Source: Clostridia bacterium (GTDB lineage Bacteria; Bacillota; Clostridia; UBA1381). From it: a stretch of DNA of 57,140 bases. Each line of letters begins with the position of its first letter. Position 1 is the stretch's first letter. Under the pieces are notes generated by a model that was not told the DNA's origin, searched no databases, and saw nothing but the letters and a program-made list of their open reading frames with translations. The DNA is taken from positions 1 to 57,140 of the forward strand of contig JAFZMQ010000023.1 of assembly GCA_017551095.1 (NCBI GenBank), written 5' to 3'. Position numbers and translations under genes: made by a program. This document shows positions 26,415 through 33,038 of the stretch, one piece after another.

Positions 26415-28046
26415 ATGAAACAATTAACCTGCGAAATGTGCGGAAGCAACGATTTAATAAAGCAAGACGGCGTTTTTGTGTGCCAAAGCTGTGGTTGCAA
26501 GTATTCTGTTGAAGAAGCTAAAAAAATGATGGTCGAGGGTACTGTTGAGGTTACGGGTACAGTCAAAGTCGATACTTCGGGCGATTCGGAAAATTTATAC
26601 CGTCTTGGGTGTTTGGCGTTAGAGGACGGCGAATGGGGCAAAGCAGATAAGTTTTTTGATGATGCACTTAATATCAATGCCGAATATGCGGAATGTTATC
26701 TCGGAAAACTAATGACAGAATTGCGGGTTAGAAAAAAGGAAGACTTAAAGGATTGCAAAGAGCCGTTTGATGATAACAAGAATTACCAAAAAGCTGTAAG
26801 ATTCGGCAACGAAGAATTAAGAAACGAATTAGCGGAATATTTGGACTTTATAGAGCAGAAAAAACTCGCTGAAGAAGAAGCCTTACATTTAAAAACAAAA
26901 CAGAAAATGGAAAGATATAGTGTGCTTAATAAGAGATGCACTCTTTCTGCAGGGGATCATCATACCGTAGGACTAAAATCAGACGGAACAGTTGTCGCTA
27001 CAGAATATTATGATTTAAGTATATATAATACATATTTAGGACAATGCGATGTATCCGATTGGAGTGATATAGTATCCATTTCCGCGGGGAATTGTCATAC
27101 GATAGGGTTAAAATCAGACGGAATGGTTGTCGCTGTGGGTAAAAATGAAAACGGACAATGCAATGTATTTGATTGGAGTGATATAGTAGCCATATCCGCA
27201 GGTTATAATCATACGATAGGATTAAAATCAAATGGAACAGTTGTAGGGGTTGGCGAAAATAAATTTGGAGAATGCAATGTATTTGATTGGAGTGGTATAG
27301 TATCCATTTCAGCAGGTGTATATCATACCGTAGGGTTAAAATCAGACGGAACGGTTGTAGCTGTGGGTTATAATGAAGATGGACGATGCAATGTATCGGA
27401 TTGGCACGATATAGTAGCAATATCCGCAGGTGTATATCATACCGTAGGGTTAAAATCAGACGGAACGGTTGTTATTGTGGGAACGAACGAGAAGGGAGAA
27501 TTTGATATATCCGATTGGAATGATATAGTGGCAATTTCGGCAGTATTGCATATGGTAGGACTAAAATTGGATGGAACGGTTGTTGCTAAAAGAGGAACGA
27601 CTTACCATGGGCAAGATAATGTATTTGACTGGGCAGATATAGTAGCCATTTCTGCAGGGTTTGGTCATACCGTAGGATTAAAATCAAATGGAACGGTTGT
27701 CGCTGTGGGAACGAATGACCATGGAGAATGCAATGTCTCTGATTGGGCAGATATTGCATTACCACCTAAGGAAACCACATTAGAGGAATTGTTTGCACGG
27801 GAAAAACGAGAGCATGAAGAACGATTAAAAATTGAACAGGAACGGCAAGAACAAGAACGCTTGGCAAAAGAAAAACAAGAGCAAGAGCGTTTGGCAAGAG
27901 AAGAAAAAGAGCGACAGGAACGATTAGCCAAGGAAAAGCAAATGGCAGATTACCGCAACAGAGGCGTTTGTCAATATTGCGGTGGCGAACTCAAAGGCTT
28001 GTTCTCAAAAACTTGCACCAAATGCGGCAGGAAAAAAGACTATTGA
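26415..28046 (+). CDS. Zn-ribbon/TPR/RCC1-propeller protein without TIR
   Basis: A 543-residue paralogue of the TIR/RCC1 protein lacking the TIR domain. N-terminal zinc ribbon CEMCGS...CQSCG (5-27) of the kind followed by YSVEEAKKMM; TPR-like module 58-130; seven RCC1 repeats about 174-448; a glutamate/arginine/lysine-rich coiled coil 455-515 (repeated QEQERLAKEK); and a C-terminal zinc ribbon identical over GLFSKTCTKCGRKKDY to the TIR/RCC1 protein. The repeats are nearly identical except at the two residues between AG and H and in the loop after TVVA. It could be a co-sensor, decoy or partner for the TIR/RCC1 protein. Confidence 0.85.
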   Translation: MKQLTCEMCGSNDLIKQDGVFVCQSCGCKYSVEEAKKMMVEGTVEVTGTVKVDTSGDSENLYRLGCLALEDGEWGKADKFFDDALNINAEYAECYLGKLMTELRVRKKEDLKDCKEPFDDNKNYQKAVRFGNEELRNELAEYLDFIEQKKLAEEEALHLKTKQKMERYSVLNKRCTLSAGDHHTVGLKSDGTVVATEYYDLSIYNTYLGQCDVSDWSDIVSISAGNCHTIGLKSDGMVVAVGKNENGQCNVFDWSDIVAISAGYNHTIGLKSNGTVVGVGENKFGECNVFDWSGIVSISAGVYHTVGLKSDGTVVAVGYNEDGRCNVSDWHDIVAISAGVYHTVGLKSDGTVVIVGTNEKGEFDISDWNDIVAISAVLHMVGLKLDGTVVAKRGTTYHGQDNVFDWADIVAISAGFGHTVGLKSNGTVVAVGTNDHGECNVSDWADIALPPKETTLEELFAREKREHEERLKIEQERQEQERLAKEKQEQERLAREEKERQERLAKEKQMADYRNRGVCQYCGGELKGLFSKTCTKCGRKKDY

Positions 28047-28073
28047 TAACATAAACATAAAAGGGGAATCATC

Positions 28074-30527
28074 ATGGCAATATTTAAGTGTAAAATGTGC
28101 GGAGGCACAATCGAATTTAATGAGGGAGCAACGGTAGGGGTATGCGATTCCTGCGGGACAAAGCAGACGCTACCTAAGCTCGACGATGAAAAAAAGGCGA
28201 ATTTATATGACAGAGCGAATCATTTTCGTCGCAATAACGAATTTGATAAGGCGATGGGCATATATGAGCAAATCTTGAACGAGGACAATACCGATGCGGA
28301 AGCGTATTGGTCGCTTGTTTTGTGCCGTTACGGTATCGAATATGTGGACGATCCTGCGACACACACGAAAGTGCCGACTGTAAACCGCACACAGTTCACC
28401 TCGATTTTCGATGATGAAGACTACAAATCGGCTATTAAAAATGCCGATGCTTCGCAAAAAAGCATCTATGAAGAGGAAGCGAAAGCAATAAACGAAATCC
28501 AAAAGGGCATACTCGCAATTTCGCAAAAGGAAGAGCCTTTTGATGTATTTATCTGCTATAAGGAAACCGATAATAATGGCAGAAGAACGCCCGATAGCGT
28601 TTTGGCAAACGATTTGTATCATCAGCTTACCCAAGAGGGCTTTAAGGTATTCTTTGCAAGAATAACTCTTGAAGACAAGCTCGGCACAGCCTATGAGCCA
28701 TACATATTTGCCGCACTGAATTCGTCGAAGGTAATGGTTGTGCTCGGCACAAAACCTGAATTTTTCAATGCAGTATGGGTGAAAAATGAATGGAGCAGAT
28801 ACCTTGCGTTAATCAAAAACGGGGCGAACAAGATTCTGATACCTGCATATAAGGATATGGACCCGTATGACTTGCCGGAAGAGTTTTCGCATCTTCAGGC
28901 ACAGGATATGGGTAAGCTCGGCTTTATGCAGGACTTAATACGCGGTATCAAAAAGATTGCAAAAGCTGACGAGCCGAAAGCAAAAGAGCCTGTTAAAGCA
29001 ACAAGCGAAATAAACGCAAATTTGCAGGCACTTTTGGACAGAGGCTTTATGGCTTTGGAGGACGGCGAATGGCAAAAGGCTGATGACTTCTTTGAGCAAG
29101 CACTTAATTTTGATGCAAAGCTTGCCGAAGCATATTTGGGTAAGCTTATGGCAGAATTGCAGGTCAAAAAGCGTGAAGATTTGAAAAACTGCAAAGAGCC
29201 ATTTGAAAATAGCAATAACTATCAAAAGGTTATCCGTTTTGGTAGCGATAGTATTAAAAATGAGCTGTCAGATTGTATCAAATACATTAAAGACAGAAAC
29301 GAAAATACCAGACTGACTACCGTTTACAATAATGGCGTAAGCAGAATGAAATCCGCAAAATCGGAAGAACAGTATAAATATGCCGCTGAGACCTTTAATG
29401 GCATTAAGGGCTTCAAAAATGCAGAACAGCTTGCAAAAGAGTGTCTTGAAAAGGCAGAAGTTTGCCGTAAGGATGCAATTTATGAAGATGCAAAGTCAAA
29501 AATGACAGGAAATGACATAATTAACTATAAGGATGCAATTAGTATTTTCAGCAAAATTTCAGGTTATAAGGACGCAGACGAGCAGATTTACGCCTGTCAG
29601 CAGAAGATAGAAGAAATCAAGGCGAAGGAGGAAGCCGACCGACTCGAGCGTGAGCGGCAGGCAGAAGAAAAACGCATCGCAGAAGAAAAGAAGAAAAAAC
29701 TGATTATCAAAACTGTTAAAATTGCAACTCCAATAATCTGTGCAATAATCGCTTTTGTTATAGTGCTTAATACGGTCATTGTTCCGAACGTCAAATACAA
29801 CGCGGCAATCGCATTGATAGAAAAAGGCGACATTATTAACGCGTATGAAAGTCTAATTACTCTCAACGGATATAAGGATAGCGCAGAAAAAGCAAATGAA
29901 ATATTCGGTAAATACAAAATCGAAAAGTTGAAAACCGCTGCCGTTGGTGACATAGTGTATTTCGGCGCTTACGAACAAGACAATAACACATTAAACGGCA
30001 AGGAAGTTATCGAGTGGCTTGTTCTTGCAAAGGAAGGCAACAAAGCACTTGTAATCAGTAAATATGCACTTGATTGTCGCCAATATAATACATCTTACGC
30101 AGCTGTAACATGGGAAACCTGCTCTCTACGAAAATGGCTGAACGAAACATTTATAAGTGCGGCGTTCAGTTCGGAAGAACAGGACAGTATTATCAGTTCC
30201 ACTGTAACAGCTGATGATAATCAATTGTATAACACATCGCCCGGAAATAATACAACAGACAAAGTGTTCCTTCTCAGCATTACTGAGGTAAACAAATACT
30301 TCAGTTCTGATAGTGCAAGACAGTGTGGTGCTACAGCATACGCAAAAGCTCAAGGAGCATATGCAAATGCCAGCAATGGTAATTGCTGGTGGTGGCTGCG
30401 GTCGCCCGGCGACTATTCTAACTACGCTACCCTTGTCAACATTTACGGCTCCGTCTTTTACCGCGGTGACGATGTTAGCCGCGGTGATGACGCGGTTCGT
30501 CCTGCTACGTGGATCAGTTTTAAATAG
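28074..30527 (+). CDS. Zn-ribbon/TPR/TIR/TM/DUF6273 receptor-like protein
   Basis: An 817-residue protein. Zinc ribbon CKMCGG...CDSCG (5-29), TPR-like helices, TIR domain about 152-265 (PFDVFICYKETD, VWVKNEWSRY), second TPR module, two further repeat units (KSAKSEEQYKYAAETFNGIK, NYKDAISIFSKISGYKDAD), a basic coiled coil, one transmembrane helix about 546-566, a short TPR-like stretch (IALIEKGDIINAYESL) and a C-terminal DUF6273 domain from about 621 (GDIVYFGAYEQ, EWLVL, NCWWWLRSPG, VRPATWI), a C-type-lectin/FGE-like fold. Predicted topology: TIR inside, DUF6273 outside. The last 45 codons show the base pattern of a retroelement-diversified region. Its N-terminal 290 residues are a paralogue of the TIR/RCC1 protein. 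Confidence 0.85.
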   Translation: MAIFKCKMCGGTIEFNEGATVGVCDSCGTKQTLPKLDDEKKANLYDRANHFRRNNEFDKAMGIYEQILNEDNTDAEAYWSLVLCRYGIEYVDDPATHTKVPTVNRTQFTSIFDDEDYKSAIKNADASQKSIYEEEAKAINEIQKGILAISQKEEPFDVFICYKETDNNGRRTPDSVLANDLYHQLTQEGFKVFFARITLEDKLGTAYEPYIFAALNSSKVMVVLGTKPEFFNAVWVKNEWSRYLALIKNGANKILIPAYKDMDPYDLPEEFSHLQAQDMGKLGFMQDLIRGIKKIAKADEPKAKEPVKATSEINANLQALLDRGFMALEDGEWQKADDFFEQALNFDAKLAEAYLGKLMAELQVKKREDLKNCKEPFENSNNYQKVIRFGSDSIKNELSDCIKYIKDRNENTRLTTVYNNGVSRMKSAKSEEQYKYAAETFNGIKGFKNAEQLAKECLEKAEVCRKDAIYEDAKSKMTGNDIINYKDAISIFSKISGYKDADEQIYACQQKIEEIKAKEEADRLERERQAEEKRIAEEKKKKLIIKTVKIATPIICAIIAFVIVLNTVIVPNVKYNAAIALIEKGDIINAYESLITLNGYKDSAEKANEIFGKYKIEKLKTAAVGDIVYFGAYEQDNNTLNGKEVIEWLVLAKEGNKALVISKYALDCRQYNTSYAAVTWETCSLRKWLNETFISAAFSSEEQDSIISSTVTADDNQLYNTSPGNNTTDKVFLLSITEVNKYFSSDSARQCGATAYAKAQGAYANASNGNCWWWLRSPGDYSNYATLVNIYGSVFYRGDDVSRGDDAVRPATWISFK
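30405..30512 (+). other. Candidate DGR variable region at the 3' end of the TIR/DUF6273 gene
   Basis: From 30405 to 30491, 29 consecutive codons all end in C or T, unlike the A-ending codons upstream in the same gene, and the stretch is visibly GC-richer. Every variable codon can be derived from AAC or AAT by changing adenines only (GAC, TAT, TAC, ACC, CTT, ATT, TCC, TTT, CGC, AGC), while interspersed TCT, GCT, GTC, GGC, GTT form a constant frame. GCGGTTCGTCCTGCT (30492-30506) would be the invariant 3' border. The region encodes the ligand face of the lectin-like domain just before the stop. No template repeat or reverse transcriptase is found in the window. Confidence 0.7.
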
Positions 30528-30800
30528 TCTTCCAATGCCACTTAAAAATGAGCAAATTACGGAGATAATAAATAACAACCTCTGTAACATAATTGTAATT
30601 TGATATGGCACAATACATATGATAATATGTAGTTGATGAAGCTTAAAAAGCTTCATACACAATATGACCATATAATTGTGTATAGATGAATTTGTGCGTG
30701 GGGTTCCCGAGGTGAATTTATTTGCCTTAGCATACTAGATGTCGTTTTTGTAATGAAGTTAGTGGGATAGGTATGCCCTTTTAGAAAAGAATGTTTTGAT

Positions 30801-30838
30801 ACGGAAAGCACGGTCATAATTTGACGGTGCTTTTTCGT
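30801..30838 (+). terminator. Terminator upstream of the replication module
   Basis: ACGGAAAGCACGGTCA - TAATT - TGACGGTGCTTTTTCGT: GTCA/TGAC and AAAGCAC/GTGCTTT arms with a single mismatch, ending in a T run. It separates the cargo operon from the replication and transfer genes. Confidence 0.75.
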
Positions 30839-30894
30839 ACAAAAAAGAGGCACGGTTTCACATTGGGACAAATCTTAGGAAGGGGGTGGTGCTT

Positions 30895-30999
30895 ATGTTG
30901 ATATGTCAAAACACATCATATTTTAAAAACATAACATTAACATTAGCATTTAACACATATATAAAAACAAACACTCCCAATTACAAAACCGTAAAATGA
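30895..30999 (+). CDS. Possible 34-residue peptide
   Basis: ATG at 30895 with a very strong ribosome binding site (AGGAAGGGGGTGG, 30877-30889), reading MLICQNTSYFKNITLTLAFN and ending NYKTVK before TGA at 30997. No family recognised. It ends 15 nt before the HTH gene and could be a leader peptide coupled to it, or chance. Confidence 0.35.
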   Translation: MLICQNTSYFKNITLTLAFNTYIKTNTPNYKTVK

Positions 31000-31014
31000 A
31001 ATTACCGGGGTTAT

Positions 31015-31419
31015 ATGGATAGCGAATTTTTTAGAGAATATCAAAATAAATTATCCATAGATGAAACCTTATATGCAAAAATTAAAAAGATAATGAAAGA
31101 AAAGAGAATATCAGAAGAGAAGTTTTATGATAATACATTATTAAACAGAAATGTAATGTACGATATTAAACAAAATAAGTCAAGGCCTCAGCTAAGGACG
31201 GTTATTACAATATGTATAGGTCTTAACTTAGAGCCTTATGAATCATTGGAGCTTATACGGACAGCAGGATATACCCTGTCAAAAAGTCTGTTTCTCGACT
31301 GTGCGTATATGGAAATTATATTTAATTATTATGATAATGATATTATTGAATGTAATGAGATATTAGAAAAATTAGGCGTGGACGAAAAATATCATTTAGG
31401 TTCAAGACAAAGATATTAA
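31015..31419 (+). CDS. Helix-turn-helix protein, likely element regulator
   Basis: A 134-residue protein. MKEKRISEEKFYDNTLLNRN followed by VMYDIKQNKSRPQLRTVITI is an XRE-like helix-turn-helix (about residues 24-62); the C-terminal half is helical (LFLDCAYMEIIFNYYDNDI). Proteins of this shape are common as regulators in Firmicute mobile elements. No strong ribosome binding site is visible (CCGGGG), which may point to coupling with the short frame upstream. First complete gene of the mobility half of the element. Confidence 0.65.
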   Translation: MDSEFFREYQNKLSIDETLYAKIKKIMKEKRISEEKFYDNTLLNRNVMYDIKQNKSRPQLRTVITICIGLNLEPYESLELIRTAGYTLSKSLFLDCAYMEIIFNYYDNDIIECNEILEKLGVDEKYHLGSRQRY

Positions 31420-31428
31420 GAATTTTTA

Positions 31429-31471
31429 TTGCCGTAGGCGGTGTTTTACCGTCTGCGGCAAATTTTTTTTT
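31429..31471 (+). terminator. Terminator after the HTH gene
   Basis: TTGCCGTAGGCGGT - GTTTT - ACCGTCTGCGGCAA followed by nine or more T. Stem of about 14 bp with a two-base internal mismatch. Strong intrinsic terminator. Confidence 0.92.
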
Positions 31472-31478
31472 GCAGAAC

Positions 31479-31580
31479 TGTCATTTATCAAATGACGCAT
31501 AGGAACAAACCAAAGCGGTTTTCAAGAAAAGGAAGTACAAAAAAGCCATAAAACAAGCCATTTTTGTGTCATTTATTAAA
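31479..31580 (+). repeat. Paired TGTCATTTAT repeats upstream of the rep region
   Basis: TGTCATTTATCAAA (31479-31492) and TGTCATTTATTAAA (31567-31580), 13 of 14 identical, 88 bp apart; the first also forms GTCATTT-ATC-AAATGAC. They lie in a 240-bp gene-free stretch before the genes leading to rep and may be binding sites for Rep or the HTH protein. Confidence 0.45.
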
Positions 31581-31659
31581 GGTTGAATTACCTAAGAGGA
31601 CCTGATATTATGCCCTTGTAATCCGGATTTACAAATTTTATAAGGAGGAAATTTTTGTT

Positions 31660-31977
31660 ATGAAACTTCAAGATTTAATCATCAGTCCAAAGAGTCTGGG
31701 GAGTAAGCTATGGCTTGTCGATGTTGCGCCAGTATATGAGTATAAGGATAATAGGCGTACCGATAATATCACAGGCTATCGCTATACGGTTGCAATGCCC
31801 GAAAGAGGTCTTGATAAAATTAACATCAAAATTGACGGAAATCAGCTTGTGGAAAAACCGAACGGTTATGCGGAGGTTATATTTACAGGTCTTGAGCTGT
31901 CATTGTATATGATGAATAATCAGCCTCAGATTAAAGCAACTGCAACAGGTATAACATTGGCTAATCCTAAGGCTTAG
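31660..31977 (+). CDS. Small element protein of unknown function
   Basis: A 105-residue, beta-rich looking protein (MKLQDLIISPKSLGSKLWLV, YTVAMPERGLDKINIKIDG). I do not recognise a family; similar small proteins precede the rep and FtsK-type genes in Firmicute integrative elements, in a position like the YdcP/DUF961 genes of Tn916-type elements, but the sequence is not clearly that family. Strong AAGGAGG precedes the ATG. Confidence 0.6.
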   Translation: MKLQDLIISPKSLGSKLWLVDVAPVYEYKDNRRTDNITGYRYTVAMPERGLDKINIKIDGNQLVEKPNGYAEVIFTGLELSLYMMNNQPQIKATATGITLANPKA

Positions 31978-31983
31978 AAAATT

Positions 31984-32028
31984 GCGGCACGGGGGAGATT
32001 TTCTTTAAAAAAATATTCGCCGTGCCGC
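31984..32028 (+). repeat. Inverted repeat next to the origin hairpin
   Basis: GCGGCACGG (31984-31992) and CCGTGCCGC (32020-32028), a perfect 9-bp inverted repeat with a 27-base A/T-rich loop, just upstream of the origin-like stem-loop. It could be part of the origin, a single-strand origin or a terminator. Confidence 0.5.
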
Positions 32029-32032
32029 CCAA

Positions 32033-32061
32033 GCCATAAGGGTTAGTATTACCCTTATGGC
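32033..32061 (+). other. Rolling-circle origin stem-loop with TAGTATTAC nonamer
   Basis: GCCATAAGGGT - TAGTATT - ACCCTTATGGC, a perfect 11-bp stem. The loop plus next two bases read TAGTATTAC, the nonamer of circoviruses (TAATATTAC in geminiviruses), where CRESS Rep nicks between the final T and AC. It lies 36 bp upstream of a rep gene of exactly that class, which makes a chance match unlikely. Confidence 0.85.
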
Positions 32062-32096
32062 GTAAATGTAGCATGTAGCAAAAAGGGAGGCTTAAT

Positions 32097-33038
32097 ATGT
32101 CAAATTCACAATCACGCAAATGGACATTGGTAATAAACAATCCAAATGAGTGCGAGTTTACACACGAGCGTATTTGCGAAATTATGATGAAGTTTTTTCC
32201 TGACTATTTCTGTATGGCAGACGAAGTTGCAAAAACTGGTACTTTCCATACACATATTTTCATATATTCCCATTCTCCGATACGGTTTTCAACACTTAAA
32301 AACCGATTTCCTATCGCTCATATTGAAAAAGCAATAGGGAGTGCAAAACAAAACCGTGATTATATACTAAAAACAGGTAAATGGGAAAACGGTGAAAAGG
32401 CAGAAACGTGTGTCAAAGGTAGTTTTTATGAATACGGGACTTTGCCAAAGGAACGGGAAGAAAACAACCCTAAGATGAGTATGCTGATTGAAAATATCCG
32501 TGACGGAAAACAGACAACCGAGATTATAGAAGATGCACCAGAATTTGCTTTTCGTATAAGAGATATTGACGCACTACGCCAGGTGCTAAATGCAGAAAAG
32601 TATTTAAGCGAAAATCGGGATTTGTATGTAACATATATTTTCGGTGCAAGCGGAACAGGAAAAACAAGAAGCATATATAAAAAGCATAACGCAAAGGACA
32701 TTTGCAGAATAACAAATTACAGAACAGGTAAAGGGGTAAGCTTTGACGGATATTCAGGTCAGGATGTGTTGGTATTCGAGGAATTTAACTCACAGATACC
32801 CATTGAAGAAATGCTGAACTTCCTTGATATTTACCCGTTAAATCTTCCTGCAAGATATACCGACAGGACAGCGTGTTACACGAAGGTATATATCACATCA
32901 AATATTCCACTCTCAGAGCAGTATAAAGATGTGCAGGTTTACCGCCCCGAAACGTGGAAGGCATTTTTAAGAAGGATACATAAGGTTTTAGAGTACTTAG
33001 AAGACGGTACTATTTTGGAAAGGAGCACAAAATTATGA
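32097..33038 (+). CDS. rep: CRESS-type replication initiator (HUH endonuclease + SF3 helicase)
   Basis: Initiates rolling-circle replication. The 313-residue protein has the three HUH motifs in order: WTLVINN (motif I, residues 9-15), FHTHIFIY (motif II), and DYILK (motif III, catalytic Tyr near residue 84). The SF3 helicase half has GASGTGKT (Walker A, about 184), VLVFEEF (Walker B) and VYITSN (motif C). This is the layout of geminivirus/circovirus-like Reps, not of the Rep_trans or Rep_1 proteins usual in Firmicute elements. AAGGGAGG precedes the ATG; the stop overlaps the ftsK-like start by 4 nt. It faces the TAGTATTAC hairpin 36 bp upstream. Confidence 0.93.
   Translation: MSNSQSRKWTLVINNPNECEFTHERICEIMMKFFPDYFCMADEVAKTGTFHTHIFIYSHSPIRFSTLKNRFPIAHIEKAIGSAKQNRDYILKTGKWENGEKAETCVKGSFYEYGTLPKEREENNPKMSMLIENIRDGKQTTEIIEDAPEFAFRIRDIDALRQVLNAEKYLSENRDLYVTYIFGASGTGKTRSIYKKHNAKDICRITNYRTGKGVSFDGYSGQDVLVFEEFNSQIPIEEMLNFLDIYPLNLPARYTDRTACYTKVYITSNIPLSEQYKDVQVYRPETWKAFLRRIHKVLEYLEDGTILERSTKL

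Larger units (their letters stand above)
30528..31014 (+). other. Intergenic region after the TIR operon
   Basis: Holds two adjacent inverted repeats: TGAAGCTT-AAA-AAGCTTCA (30637-30655) and ATACACAAT...ATTGTGTAT (30655-30683). A possible promoter, TTGATA-17-TAATAT (30600-30628), overlaps them upstream. A terminator follows at 30801 and a 34-codon frame at 30895, listed separately. Nothing else recognisable. Confidence 0.5.

Noticed and set aside
30126-30671. Long antisense frame (181 codons) over the end of the TIR/DUF6273 gene
   Set aside because: It mirrors the real gene, has no ribosome binding site and its product resembles no family; the sense frame shows clear domains.
28074-32096. 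Search for a DGR template repeat and reverse transcriptase near the variable region
   Set aside because: I looked for an adenine-rich copy of 30387-30512 and for a reverse transcriptase frame on both strands of the element and found neither; the diversifier, if real, is elsewhere.
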